A DNA stretch of 64,000 bases from Chitinasiproducens palmae. Its GTDB lineage: Bacteria; Pseudomonadota; Gammaproteobacteria; Burkholderiales; Burkholderiaceae. The notes below the pieces were generated by a model. It was not told the origin of the DNA. It did no database searches and worked only from the letters and a program-made list of their open reading frames with translations. Below are positions 9,871-19,870 of the stretch, one piece after another; the stretch's first letter is position 1, and every line of letters begins with the position of its first letter. Where the stretch lies: contig NZ_FNLO01000009.1 in assembly GCF_900095735.1 (NCBI RefSeq), forward strand, positions 124,001 through 188,000, in the 5' to 3' direction. The translations under genes were made by a program, and so were the position numbers.

Positions 9871-12717
9871 TCAGGAAACATCGAGTGACTCGAAGGGATC
9901 GACGTCCCGCCCGTGCCCTCCATCAGTCTGTGCACCGCCGTGCCCGCCCTTGTTCGCCTCGAACCATGCCGCGTTCGCTTCGTGGAAGAATCTTGCATTG
10001 CCATCGGCGGCGAGTGCCTGTTCCGCGGCGTCGTCGTCGGAGCCGACCGCACCCACCGGAAGATTTGCCGAGGCTGTCATCCGCCGGGGTTGCAGTAGCA
10101 ATGCGACCAGCGACGTCCACCCGGTCTGGTGTGACGCGCCGACGCCTCTGCCGTTGTCGCCGTGGAAGTATTCGTGAAACAGCACCAGGTCGCTCGCTTC
10201 GGGATCGCACTCCAGCAGCGGATAGGCAGCCATTACCGGCCGGCGTCCCTCGCGGTTCTTCAGGAAGAGCGACGACAGACGGCCCGCGAGCGAGTCAGCG
10301 ATTTCGGCCAGCGAGTGAAGCTTGCCTGAGTTGGTCGGATATTCGACGCGAAAATCGTCGCCATAGTAGCGATGAAACTCGTACAGCGATTCGACGAGTA
10401 AATAGTTGATCGGCATCCAGATCGGGCCGCGCCAATTCGAGTTGCCGCCGAACAGGCGAGACTCTGATTCCGCCGGCCAGTAGCCGATGCCAAACGGCTG
10501 GTTGTCGTGCTCGAGCACGAACGGCGAATGTGCGTGTGAGCGCGAGAGGGAACGCACGCCGTAGTCAGACAGGAATTCCGCCTCGTCGAGTGCGCGACGC
10601 AACAGCGCCTTCATTCGGTGACCGCGCAGCAGCGACAACAGCGTCATGCCTTGATTCGGCTCATTCCAGCGCGATACCAATTTGGCCAACGCCGGGCGAT
10701 GACGCATGAACCAGGCGAGACGCTCGACCAACCGCGGTACCTGCCGAATTACCTTGTCCTCGAGCACATGGACCGCGAACAGCGGAATCAGTCCAACCGC
10801 GGTCCGGACCCGCAACGGCACTTTCTTGCCATTCGGCAGGCGCAGGACGTCGTAGAAGAATTCATCCTGCTCGTCCCATAAACCGATGCCGTCGTCATCG
10901 GCGCCGGCCATCGCCTCGGCGATATAGAGAAAGTGTTCAAAGAACTTGACCGCGATGTCGACGTAAATCGGGTTCTCGACCGCGAGTTCGAGCGCGATGC
11001 GCATCAGGTTGAGCGCATAGCCAGCCATCCAGGCGGTGCCGTCGGACTGGTCGATGCGGCCACCCGTGGGCAACGGGGCGGAGCGGTCGAACAGTTCGAT
11101 GTTGTCCAGGCCGAGGAAGCCGCCCTGGAACACGTTGCGGCCTTCCGCGTCCTTGCGGTTGACCCACCAGCCGAAGTTCAGCAGGAGCTTGTGGAAGCTG
11201 CGTTCGAGGAATACCCGATCCGGCGTGCCCGTGAGCGCCAGATCCATTTCGTAGACGCGCCATACGGCCCAGGCGTGGACCGGTGGGTTGGCGTCGCCGA
11301 ACGCCCATTCATAGGCCGGCATCTGGCCGTTCGGATGCATGAAACGATCTTGCAGCAGCAGCGCCAACTGCTTTTTTGCGAAGTCCGGGTCGATCAACGC
11401 GAATGTGACGGCGTGGAACGCAAGGTCCCACGACGCGTACCACGGATACTCCCACTTGTCCGGCATCGAGATGACATCGGCGTTGGACAGGTGCCCCCAA
11501 TCCGCATTGCGCCCGTGCTTGCGCGACGCCGGCGGCGGCGGTTGCAGTGGATCGCCCGCCAGCCAGCGCTGGACATCGAAGAAGTAGAATTGTTTGGACC
11601 ACAGCAGACCTGCGAACGCCTGTCGCTGTACATTGCGCGCGTCCTCGTCGAGGCCTGGTTGCAACGCGGCGTAGAATTCGTCAGCCTCGGCACGGCGTCG
11701 GGCGATGACGGCGTCGGGCGCGGCCGATTCAGCATCGCCTGCGCCATTTACCGGACGGAAACGCATCCCGAACGTCCGCGTTTCATGAGGCTGAAATACG
11801 AGCCGCCGCAGCGCACCCGCCTTGCTGCCGCTGTCGCGTCGGACGGCGCCTTCCTTGCCGTCGACGATGTAATCGTTGAAGCCGTCCTTGAAGGGCCCCG
11901 CGCCCGGATTACCGAACAGGCGGGTGACGTTCGTGTCGTTTTCGCAGAACAGCCATTCGGCTTGGGCGTCGCCCCAGGTGGTGACTTCGAAGTCCTCGAC
12001 CCGGGGATGACGTGCAAGCAGCCGGTCGCCGTCGTTGCGCAGCAACGGGCGACGCTCGGTGTTCTGCCAGGACCAGTAGTTGCGCGCCCACACCTGCGGC
12101 AGTGCCCACAACTCCGCGGACAGCGCGCTTCGGTTGCGTACCGAGACCTGCATCACCACGTCATCCGGCGTGTGCTTCGCGTACTCGATGACTACGTCGA
12201 AAAACGCATCGTCATCGAAGACACCGGTGTCCAGCACCTCGTACTCGACCTGCGACGCGTCGCGTCTTGCATTTTCCTCGACGAGATCCTCGTACGGAAA
12301 CGCGGCGTGCGGATAGCGGTACAGCATGCGCATGTACGCGTGGCTGGGTAGGCCATCGACGTAGAAGTACAGCTCTTTTACATCCTCGCCGTGGTTGCCT
12401 TCTGCGTTGGCAAGTCCGAACAGACGCTCCTTGAGGATCGCGTCCTTGCCATTCCAGAGGGCCAGCGACAGACACCAGTTCAACTGCTCGTCGCCGAATC
12501 CGCCAATCCCATCCTCGCCCCACCGATAGGCACGGGAGCGCGCGTGCTCGTGTGGGAAGCTATCCCAAGCGGTGCCGCCTTCGCTGTAGTCCTCGCGTAC
12601 GGTTCCCCACTGCCGATCGCTTACATACGGACCGAACCGCCGCCATTTCGGACACTCGGGCGAAAAGAGGCGTTTGCCTTCCGCCGTGTCGCACAGGCTG
12701 CTCGCTTTTTCCGACAT
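9871..12717 (-). CDS. Glucosidase, MGH1/GH63-like
   Basis: A 948-residue (alpha/alpha)6-barrel glycoside hydrolase. The N-terminus (WGTVREDYSEGGTAWDSFPH) and the central WEYPWYASWDLAFH segment match the large bacterial glucosidase family related to GH63 and mannosylglycerate hydrolase folds. The C-terminal half has the barrel motifs GGFLGLDNIELFDRS, FYDVL and NSNWRGPIWMPINYLL. It has no signal peptide and so is probably cytosolic. It lies 46 bases downstream of a debranching-type enzyme and is probably co-transcribed, suggesting joint use of glycogen or a related alpha-glucan or glucoside. The exact substrate cannot be read from sequence. Confidence 0.85.
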   Translation of the reverse strand: MSEKASSLCDTAEGKRLFSPECPKWRRFGPYVSDRQWGTVREDYSEGGTAWDSFPHEHARSRAYRWGEDGIGGFGDEQLNWCLSLALWNGKDAILKERLFGLANAEGNHGEDVKELYFYVDGLPSHAYMRMLYRYPHAAFPYEDLVEENARRDASQVEYEVLDTGVFDDDAFFDVVIEYAKHTPDDVVMQVSVRNRSALSAELWALPQVWARNYWSWQNTERRPLLRNDGDRLLARHPRVEDFEVTTWGDAQAEWLFCENDTNVTRLFGNPGAGPFKDGFNDYIVDGKEGAVRRDSGSKAGALRRLVFQPHETRTFGMRFRPVNGAGDAESAAPDAVIARRRAEADEFYAALQPGLDEDARNVQRQAFAGLLWSKQFYFFDVQRWLAGDPLQPPPPASRKHGRNADWGHLSNADVISMPDKWEYPWYASWDLAFHAVTFALIDPDFAKKQLALLLQDRFMHPNGQMPAYEWAFGDANPPVHAWAVWRVYEMDLALTGTPDRVFLERSFHKLLLNFGWWVNRKDAEGRNVFQGGFLGLDNIELFDRSAPLPTGGRIDQSDGTAWMAGYALNLMRIALELAVENPIYVDIAVKFFEHFLYIAEAMAGADDDGIGLWDEQDEFFYDVLRLPNGKKVPLRVRTAVGLIPLFAVHVLEDKVIRQVPRLVERLAWFMRHRPALAKLVSRWNEPNQGMTLLSLLRGHRMKALLRRALDEAEFLSDYGVRSLSRSHAHSPFVLEHDNQPFGIGYWPAESESRLFGGNSNWRGPIWMPINYLLVESLYEFHRYYGDDFRVEYPTNSGKLHSLAEIADSLAGRLSSLFLKNREGRRPVMAAYPLLECDPEASDLVLFHEYFHGDNGRGVGASHQTGWTSLVALLLQPRRMTASANLPVGAVGSDDDAAEQALAADGNARFFHEANAAWFEANKGGHGGAQTDGGHGRDVDPFESLDVS

Positions 12718-12763
12718 GTTCTTTCCGCTCCGTAAGTTTCAAATGCGACCGCTGCCGCCTATC

Positions 12764-14800
12764 TCAAACGTCCGATGTTGCGCCACGCGCCGCGTGGTCG
12801 GCGCTGTCCACCTCTGCCAACCACTGTTCGATACGCAGCAGTTCACCTAGCGACCAGGCCTGGAAAGGCGCGCCGCGCGGGGTATGCGGCCAGTTACCAT
12901 CGGCGATCTCGCTGACGTGGCCCAGGCCCGCGTGGCTCAGGTGTGTCTGCAGCGGTGCCAGGAACTGCTCGCGGGCTCGTGCGCGGGTCGCCGCCTTGTT
13001 GCCGTGCACACGCAGCCAACCGTCGACGAAGGCGCCAAGCAGCCACGGCCACACCGTTCCCTGGTGATAGGCGCGGTCCCGGTTCAACGGAGAGCCGCCA
13101 TATCGGCCAACGTAGGCGGGATGGTCGGGCGCCAACGTACGTAGACCCATCGGCGTCAGCAGCGTGCGTTCCACCTGCTCGATGACACGGTGCGCCGCAT
13201 CCCCGTCGATCACTGCAAATGGCAGTCCACCGACGGCAAACACTTGATTGGGCCGGATCGCTCCATCGACTCGACCAGGGACATGGTCGCAGTCCACGAC
13301 ATCTGCGAGGACGGCGTCCGTTCCTCGCGTGTCGGAGGAGAGGAAGCGCGCCCGAAACGCTGCTTGCACGCGGTCCGCGAGGGGCGCGAAGCGGGGCGCA
13401 AAGCTGCCGGCAATCCTGAGCGCGTTGTACCAGAGCGCCTGAATCTCGACGGGTTTGCCGATGCGTGGCGTGACCACTTCGTCACCTATCTTCGCGTCCA
13501 TCCAGGTCAATTGCACGCCGGTCTCACCTGCAGCGAGCAGACCATCGATGTCTTCGCGGATCCCGAAGCGCGTGCCGGCGCGATATCCGTCGATGATCGC
13601 CTCGATCGCTTTCTCGATCGGTGCCCGCGCAGCGGCGTCGGGGCGGGCCGCCGCTGCGTAGTCGTGGTAGGCAATCACATACCAAAGCGAAGCGTCGACG
13701 GAGTTGTATTCCGGCGGGCCGTCATTGTCTGGGAAGCGGTTGGGTAGCATGCCTTGACTCACCGTCTGCGCCCAAGCCGTGAGTGTTGCATAGGCAAACC
13801 GAAGCCGGCCTGTTGCGATCAGGAGCCCCCGCATCGCGATAAACGTGTCCCTTCCCCAGTCACCGAACCAAGGATAGCCGGCGATCAAGGTGTGGCCCCT
13901 GCCACGCTCGACGAGATACTGATCGGCCGCACGCGTTATTGGCGACGTGAATTCGGCTCGCCTACGGTGCTCGGTTGCCAACGCGGCGCCTGCATATGGT
14001 TCAACGGCGACCTGTCGGCTGTCGCCAGCACGAAAAATGAGGATTGCCGGTTCGGCGCCCAACCGGAACTCAAACACGCCCGGCGAAGCGAGATCTTCCG
14101 AGGCGTCGAGACCACGTTCGGCTTCAGCCGCGTACCAGAACCGGCGAAACCAATCGGGTGCATGACGGTAGGCGCCATTACTCAATGCGGAAATGGCCGG
14201 CCGATCCGGGTAAGGCTTCCAGGACACGCGCGAGCCGTCACCGTCGGGGGTGAAGTCGAACGCAGGGTTCTCGTGATGCAGCGCGTGGAACGCTCTGACA
14301 GACAGCAGCGGCCTTACATGAAGGCGCCAACCGTCGCATCGCTTGGGCTCCGCGGCGCGCCATCGCAGCACGGTGTCGCCCGACGCGCGTATCACCGCGA
14401 CCTCGAAAAGCAACTCGCCGAGTGCTTCGCAGTTGAAGCGCCAGGTGGGCCAGGGGGCCGGTGAGAAGCCTTGGACCCGGCCCGCGCCATCCGGATCACA
14501 CAGAGCGCCTTCGTAGCACTGCGTCGTCAGCGCCAGACGGCGGTCGCCATGCTGCAACCAAGCTTCGATGCCGTTGACGAGTACCAGCCGTTCACTGGGT
14601 GGCCGGACGGCCGACAGCAGCAGTGCGTGATACCGCCGCGTGCGGATCAGTCCGACGGTGCCGGACGCGAAACCGCCGAGGTCGTCGGTTTCGAGCCATT
14701 CCGACGCCGCGCAGCTTCCGTCCGCAATTTTGAGCGCGTACGATCGCTGATCGCCACTGGGGTCGAAGGGCAGGTCGAGTGTGGGCTCGGGAACAGACAT
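12764..14800 (-). CDS. Glycogen debranching enzyme, amylo-alpha-1,6-glucosidase type
   Basis: A 678-residue protein. The N-terminal GDE domain has the hallmark WLETDDLGGFASGT (about 35-48) and TRRYHALLLSAV. The C-terminal GDE_C barrel, from about 290, has the TLIAGYPWFGDWGRDTFIA block with its catalytic-region aspartate. Further motifs are DASLWYV and YHQGTVWPWLLGAF. It hydrolyses alpha-1,6 branch stubs in glycogen-like glucans. The downstream glucosidase may finish the released oligosaccharides. The ATG at 14800 gives the usual N-terminus. Confidence 0.9.
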   Translation of the reverse strand: MSVPEPTLDLPFDPSGDQRSYALKIADGSCAASEWLETDDLGGFASGTVGLIRTRRYHALLLSAVRPPSERLVLVNGIEAWLQHGDRRLALTTQCYEGALCDPDGAGRVQGFSPAPWPTWRFNCEALGELLFEVAVIRASGDTVLRWRAAEPKRCDGWRLHVRPLLSVRAFHALHHENPAFDFTPDGDGSRVSWKPYPDRPAISALSNGAYRHAPDWFRRFWYAAEAERGLDASEDLASPGVFEFRLGAEPAILIFRAGDSRQVAVEPYAGAALATEHRRRAEFTSPITRAADQYLVERGRGHTLIAGYPWFGDWGRDTFIAMRGLLIATGRLRFAYATLTAWAQTVSQGMLPNRFPDNDGPPEYNSVDASLWYVIAYHDYAAAARPDAAARAPIEKAIEAIIDGYRAGTRFGIREDIDGLLAAGETGVQLTWMDAKIGDEVVTPRIGKPVEIQALWYNALRIAGSFAPRFAPLADRVQAAFRARFLSSDTRGTDAVLADVVDCDHVPGRVDGAIRPNQVFAVGGLPFAVIDGDAAHRVIEQVERTLLTPMGLRTLAPDHPAYVGRYGGSPLNRDRAYHQGTVWPWLLGAFVDGWLRVHGNKAATRARAREQFLAPLQTHLSHAGLGHVSEIADGNWPHTPRGAPFQAWSLGELLRIEQWLAEVDSADHAARGATSDV

Positions 14801-15010
14801 GGCAGACGGCTTTGCAGCACTGTTTCTGGAATGCCTATGTTATCCGAGTGCAAGGTGAGGTAAGACTCGGCGGATTGACCAGCTTGCCCAATTTGACCGC
14901 GGGCCGATACCGCTTTGCCGGGAGGAGGGAAGCGCGCTCGTCGCCTCGATTGGGAGCGAGACAGATGCAGCCCAGTACCGTTCTGATGACGGCGGCGCAC
15001 TGCACCAGAA

Positions 15011-15037
15011 AACGAAAAAGCCCGCTCGTGCGGGCTT
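15011..15037 (-). terminator. Intrinsic terminator after tRNA-fMet
   Basis: On the minus strand, an 8-bp stem AAGCCCGC/GCGGGCTT with a 4-base loop is followed by TTTTTCGTT. It sits 47 bases past the tRNA 3' end. Confidence 0.88.
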
Positions 15038-15084
15038 GTCGTCGGACATGCGCAAGGCAATGTCACGGGTTTGAACGGACTGTA

Positions 15085-15161
<77 letters not shown>

Positions 15162-15415
15162 TCCGTCAACCAAGACCGAGAGTATATCTCGGTCCACGGG
15201 CTCGCGCAAGTTTGCGCGTTCCGGTAGAAGCCTGGCCCTGGCTTGCGCGTGCGCTTCGGTCGGGGCGCGCGCTGGGAGTAGGTCTTTTTGCTGACTGGTC
15301 AAGATGCACCGCGCGCGTATTATCGAACCTTCCAGCGATCGAACCTTCCAGCGTTACCCGCGGTCTATCGCTTCACGCCGTCGTAAACGCTGTTGCAAGT
15401 CGGTGCGGCAGTTGG

Positions 15416-15718
15416 TCAGTGGCATTTGACGACCATCGTACGCGTCGTAATGTTGGCTTGAAATAATCCGTTTACCGAGCCGCCAGCGCCGCCTTCGCTG
15501 CCGTCCTTGGAAACGATGTCGTATCCGCTTGGTCCACATGCCTCGCCTGCACGCCGAAAGCATTCGGCCCAGCTGGCGCCCGCGTCGCTGCCGCTGCAGT
15601 TCAGCGCGAAGCCCTGCTGTCCATCGGGTAAGTGGATCATTGTCGTCGCGCTTTTGGTTGCACAGCCTGTGGCAACGGCGGCGGACAAGAGTAGGAAGGA
15701 CAGGCAGAGTTTGCGCAT
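15416..15718 (-). CDS. Small lipoprotein of unknown function
   Basis: 100 residues. MRKLCLSFLLLSAAVATGC is a lipoprotein signal with lipobox VATGC (Cys19), so the mature protein is lipid-anchored. The mature part contains two cysteine-bearing segments (NCSGSDAG, AECFRRAGEACG) that could form disulphides, and a glycine-rich stretch. No known domain recognised. It is divergent from the gene at 15830. Confidence 0.75.
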   Translation of the reverse strand: MRKLCLSFLLLSAAVATGCATKSATTMIHLPDGQQGFALNCSGSDAGASWAECFRRAGEACGPSGYDIVSKDGSEGGAGGSVNGLFQANITTRTMVVKCH

Positions 15719-15829
15719 GGTTCGGTTTCCGGGTCACTGCGACTGAGGCGGCGCAGATTTTATCGCCAAAACGTCCAGCAAGGGATGGCGCGTTGTTGGC
15801 GACTGCAGCACTGCTGTAATGGGAGAATT

Positions 15830-16231
15830 ATGAAGAATCCGTTGATGACGCCGGAAGAGGGCGCATTCATGACAAGTTGGGCGCAGCGGCTTGCCGACCG
15901 CATGCGCGAATTGCTGCCGGTTCACGTATTGGCGCAAGCCAAGGTCCTGTCCGGGATGGCCGGAATCGAGTTGCGTGCCAAGCGCATTGCGACCCTCGCG
16001 CGTTTCGAGCATCCGCTTCGGGTGTTCGTGGCGCTGCGTCCCAATGAAATCAAGGCCTTCCTCAGCGAGCCGCTGCAGAACACCGAACGCCTGCGCCAGG
16101 CGCTTGGCGAACGTATTCGGCGTTGTACCAGCATGGCCGTGTTCGACGCGGTCGATTTTGGAGGCGGCTCGCAGCGTGCACGCGATGCCGTCATCGTTCG
16201 ACTCGACGAGTTGGGCGTAGAGGGTTGCTGA
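15830..16231 (+). CDS. Conserved-looking hypothetical protein
   Basis: 133 residues from the ATG at 15830, preceded by GGGAGA (MKNPLMTPEEGAFMTSW). Mostly helical, with a central ALRPNEIKAFLSEPLQNTER segment. No signal peptide or membrane segment, and no recognised family. Codon use is like the neighbours. A further in-frame ATG upstream lacks a ribosome site. Confidence 0.6.
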   Translation: MKNPLMTPEEGAFMTSWAQRLADRMRELLPVHVLAQAKVLSGMAGIELRAKRIATLARFEHPLRVFVALRPNEIKAFLSEPLQNTERLRQALGERIRRCTSMAVFDAVDFGGGSQRARDAVIVRLDELGVEGC

Positions 16232-16458
16232 CTGTAAAACGAATGCCTGCTGTAGCCGAGTAAGCGATCCCGGAGCGGGAAAATCGGTAGCGAAAGGTCG
16301 AAGAAAGGGCACAGAAAGGGCAGAAGAAAATCGCCAAAGATCGGGCATTCAGCCCTCAGTGCTTACCAGTGGGCCGAGTGCACACGAGTCGATGCAGGCG
16401 ACGGCCCAGGGCGCGCATAGCCATTGGATTGCACCGTCTGCGCGGTGTACTACCCTGG

Positions 16459-16472
16459 CACTGCGCGCAGTG
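16459..16472. promoter_or_regulatory. 14-bp perfect palindrome upstream of the HIBYL-CoA hydrolase gene
   Basis: CACTGCGCGCAGTG lies 133 bases before the GTG start and is fully self-complementary. Candidate operator; regulator unknown. The rest of 16232-16604 is a purine-rich leader with no gene. Confidence 0.35.
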
Positions 16473-16604
16473 TAAGCCGGCAACGAGGTGAACCGGTTCG
16501 ATTGCAGCGGCGGCGCGCGCTCCGTCAATGGGCCGTACTGCGCCTACACTGCGGCGGGACGGCGGCGGCCCCGATACAAATGTGAATTTACCGAAGGAGG
16601 AAGC

Positions 16605-17726
16605 GTGCTGGAAAAGGAAGAGATCGCGGCTCCCATTCTTTTCGACGCGCCGGGCAACGGCCTTGGTTTCGTGACATTGAATCGCGCCCGAGCGCTCAAC
16701 GCATTGAGTCGCGAGATGCTGGTGTCGCTACACGCGCAGCTGCAACAGTGGGAAAGCGATTCGTCGATCAAAGCAGTATTCGTCCATTCGAGCAGTCCCC
16801 GGTCGTTTTGCGCAGGCGGCGACATCAAATCGTTGTATTACAGCGGGATCAAAGGCAACACCGCCGAAATTCTCGATTTCTTTACCGACGAGTATCGGTG
16901 CAATTACGCGATCAGTGCCTTTTCCAAGCCCTACATTTCACTGGCGCAAGGCATAGTGATGGGCGGTGGCATGGGCATCTCGCAGCCCGGCGTCTTCACC
17001 GGTGGTCTGCGACTGGTCACGCCTTCCACTCGAATGGCGATGCCGGAGACGCGCATCGGGTTGATCCCGGACGTTGGCGTTTCCTACATGCTGGCGCGTG
17101 CTCCCGGTCGACTCGGCGACTACATGGCAGTCACCGGCGAGTCCATCACCTGGCAGCAAGCGTTGAGCGCTGGGTTGGCTGACAAGGCGATTGCCGATGC
17201 GGCGGCCGAAACGCTGCCTGCTCGCCTGCGCGGCGCGCAGTTCGACAGCGCCGCCGACGTAATCGCGTTCATCGGCGAAGTCGCTCTCGATGCGCCGTCG
17301 TCCGACGCCGCCGCGCAAGAAGCTGGGGAGGCTTCGGTGCAACATGCGACGCCGCTGATCGAACAGCATTTCGCTGGCGCGACCGTTGCGGACATCGTTG
17401 CTTCGCTCGCCGCCGATCCCAGCGACTGGGCTCAACTCACGCTAACCACGTTACGGTCGCGCTCGCCGCTCTCGATGGCGTTGTCACTGGCGCATGTTCG
17501 CCGGGCCGCACGTCAGACCTTCGCTGCCTGCCTCCAAGACGACCTCACACTGGTCGCCCGTATTCTCGAGCGCGGCGATTTGATTGAAGGCATACGGGCG
17601 CTGCTCATCGACAAGGACGGCCGTCCGCAATGGCGGCCTGCCGACGTCGATGGCTTAGCGCAGGTAAATATTGACCGCTACTTCGAATCGCCGTGGGATG
17701 CTCATCCCTTGCATGATCTCGCGTGA
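16605..17726 (+). CDS. 3-Hydroxyisobutyryl-CoA hydrolase family (crotonase fold)
   Basis: A 373-residue enzyme, probably the valine-degradation step releasing 3-hydroxyisobutyrate. The GTG start follows AAGGAGG at ideal spacing; the open frame upstream (from 16488) has no support. Motifs: GFVTLNRARALNALS, FCAGGDIKSLY, the oxyanion-hole GIVMGGGMGIS, and AMPETRIGLIPDVG. These plus the C-terminal ECH_2 extension (about 215-370) separate it from plain enoyl-CoA hydratases. No other valine catabolic gene adjoins it. Confidence 0.88.
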   Translation: MLEKEEIAAPILFDAPGNGLGFVTLNRARALNALSREMLVSLHAQLQQWESDSSIKAVFVHSSSPRSFCAGGDIKSLYYSGIKGNTAEILDFFTDEYRCNYAISAFSKPYISLAQGIVMGGGMGISQPGVFTGGLRLVTPSTRMAMPETRIGLIPDVGVSYMLARAPGRLGDYMAVTGESITWQQALSAGLADKAIADAAAETLPARLRGAQFDSAADVIAFIGEVALDAPSSDAAAQEAGEASVQHATPLIEQHFAGATVADIVASLAADPSDWAQLTLTTLRSRSPLSMALSLAHVRRAARQTFAACLQDDLTLVARILERGDLIEGIRALLIDKDGRPQWRPADVDGLAQVNIDRYFESPWDAHPLHDLA

Positions 17727-17852
17727 ATACGAGCGGCTCTGCAAGTGGCTCCACGAATGCTGCAGTCAGGGTGGAGCTTGGGTAGCATGCGGCGGCGCGA
17801 GCCGCATGCAGCCAACGTTGCCGAGGTGCGCAAGGCTACGGGGCGGTCAAGT

Positions 17853-18053
17853 CTATTGTGCAGTATTGGCCGGTTCCGTCGGTAGCGGCGGCCGTCCGTC
17901 TTGACGAGGATCGACGGCTGCGTCGCGGTCTGCATCGGGCGTCGAAATGTCGCTACCAGGCGCGAGCGGCTCGGTTTCGGGCGCACCGCCCGGAATCGGT
18001 CGGCCCGGGGGCGTCGTGCCGTCGAGCGGTTCTTGCGTTAGATCGTTGGTCAT
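17853..18053 (-). CDS. Small proline-rich hypothetical protein
   Basis: 66 residues beginning MTNDLTQEPLDGTTPPG; acidic, Pro/Asp-rich and probably disordered. A GGAG ribosome site lies 6 bases before the ATG. No homologous domain recognised. Convergent with the hydrolase gene. It could be spurious, but the start context is good. Confidence 0.5.
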   Translation of the reverse strand: MTNDLTQEPLDGTTPPGRPIPGGAPETEPLAPGSDISTPDADRDAAVDPRQDGRPPLPTEPANTAQ

Positions 18054-18262
18054 AACTTTCTCCAGTGGGCTGCGCGACTATGCCCGCGACGAGAGTCGAG
18101 GCCGGGGGCGGCGCACCGACTGGTCAAATCGGCCAGGCCGATGCCAGATCCGCGACGGACGTCGATTCGTTCACGCCCCACAGCGGCGTGCGAGCAATTC
18201 ACGCTCCCGACGCCTGGTCGGAGCCCGGATCCCGGGACTTTGCCCCCCGGATCGCGGACCCG

Positions 18263-19351
18263 TTACGCGTCCTCGGGGAACTGACCGGTCTCGAAAAAGC
18301 GTCGGATCAATTGCTCCATCGGCACGACGTCGATATGGCGCGATGCAAGCCAAGCGTCGTCGAAGTACGTCGCTCGGTATCGCTCGCCTGAGTCACAAAG
18401 CAGCGAAACCACCGAGCCGGACTCGCCGCGCTTTGCCATGTCGCGGATCACGCGCGCGCACGCCCAAACATTCGTACCGGTCGATCCGCCGCACGGGCGA
18501 CCGATCCACGCTGATAGCACACGGGCGGCGGCAATGCTTTGCGCGTCGCCAATTGCTTCGCACCGATCGATCAGCGAAGGTTCGAACGACGGCTCGACGC
18601 GCGAGCGGCCGATGCCTTCCACGGCGCTCGCGCAGCGTCCCACATCGACGATGCCGCGGTCGAGCACATGCCGATGAAACACCGATGCCTCGGGGTCGGC
18701 CAGGCAAAGACGAGTCAAATGACCGCGATAGCGCACGAAGCGGCCGATCGTCGCCGACGTGCCGCCGGTGCCTGCACCGCATACGATCCACGTCGGTTCC
18801 GGATGAGGTTCGAGCGCCATCTGCCGGAAGATCGACTCCGCAATAGAGTTGTTGCCGCGCCAGTCCGTCGCCCGCTCGGCGAATGTGAACTGATCCATGT
18901 AGTGACCACCATGCGTCTCTGCCAACGCCCGGCTTGCCGCTGGCGCTTCGCTAGCATCATCGACCAGATGGCAGTGCCCGCCGTGGAACCGAATCGCAGC
19001 CAGCTTTTCGGGCGACGTTGTCGCGGGTACTACCGCGATGAAGCGAAGGCCGAGAAGGCGAGCGAGATAGGCCTCCGAAACAGCGGTCGACCCCGACGAC
19101 GACTCGATGATTGTCGTCTCTGGCCCGATCCACCCATTGCACAGCGCATACAGAAAGAGCGACCGGGCCAGCCGGTGTTTCAGACTGCCGGTCGGATGCG
19201 TGGATTCGTCCTTGAGGTAGAGCGTGATGCGCGGCGCGGACGCGATCGGCACCGGCAGGAGGTGGGTGTCGGCGGACCGGTTGAAGTCAGCTTCGATACG
19301 GCGCACCGCGTCCCGCACCCATTCACGGTTTGCGGCAGGAAGAGCGGACAT
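18263..19351 (-). CDS. PLP-dependent cysteine synthase-fold enzyme, possibly cysteine desulfhydrase
   Basis: 362 residues from the ATG at 19351. Fold type II PLP enzyme: the lysine in HPTGSLKHR (K58) should form the Schiff base, SSSGSTA binds substrate, and CGAGTGGTSATIG binds the cofactor phosphate. The LKDESTHPTGSLKHRLARS block resembles the Cds1-like group that degrades L-cysteine to sulfide, ammonia and pyruvate rather than CysK. The open frame extends to 19636, but that extension is not family-like. No sulfur-pathway neighbours, so the direction of the reaction is uncertain. Confidence 0.82.
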   Translation of the reverse strand: MSALPAANREWVRDAVRRIEADFNRSADTHLLPVPIASAPRITLYLKDESTHPTGSLKHRLARSLFLYALCNGWIGPETTIIESSSGSTAVSEAYLARLLGLRFIAVVPATTSPEKLAAIRFHGGHCHLVDDASEAPAASRALAETHGGHYMDQFTFAERATDWRGNNSIAESIFRQMALEPHPEPTWIVCGAGTGGTSATIGRFVRYRGHLTRLCLADPEASVFHRHVLDRGIVDVGRCASAVEGIGRSRVEPSFEPSLIDRCEAIGDAQSIAAARVLSAWIGRPCGGSTGTNVWACARVIRDMAKRGESGSVVSLLCDSGERYRATYFDDAWLASRHIDVVPMEQLIRRFFETGQFPEDA

Positions 19352-19870
19352 GGTCTTTTTCTCGTGGCGCGAGGCGTTATCCGCGCGGGCCTCCAATGAC
19401 ACAGGAAGCACTGAAATAATGCAAGCGCTTTGCCGGGCAGCGTTGTCGCATGGGCTGACGCGACGAGGGCGGCACGTCCATCGCATGCAAGCGGGAGAAG
19501 CGACTGCGGGTTGCCTTGATGCCGTATCAGGCAGCTTGTCGAGGCAGGCGGAATGAGGTGCTTGAGGCCCCGCGCGCCCGAGGCGATTCCTCTTGAACGA
19601 GCGCGCAATCCATGTGTGCCGATAATGCGCAATCACAGGCCCATGCGGCGCCTGCTGCCGTAGAGGTCGAGACCGTCACAGCACTCGAGATGCAGCGACT
19701 GGTGCTCGCCGGCGATAAGGACGCGGCGAGAGATGCTGCAGCGGTGCTATGAGTCGGAAGGTGGGAAGTCGCAGACGTCAACGAGATGACGATGCGGCTT
19801 TTCACGCAAGCGCATGCGCCACCTCGGCACGGACCGGTCGCCGCACACCGTGCTTCCGGCTATGGCGTCG
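19352..19870. other. Intergenic region with a possible 46-codon ORF
   Basis: 519 bases between two leftward genes. On the plus strand 19612-19752 reads MCADNAQSQAHAAPAAVEVE through to a stop after GDKDAARDAAAVL. It has plausible composition but no ribosome site and may be a gene remnant. Nothing else seen. Confidence 0.35.

Noticed and set aside
10933-12351. 472-codon frame on the plus strand
   Set aside because: Antisense shadow of the glucosidase gene, which has clear family motifs on the other strand.
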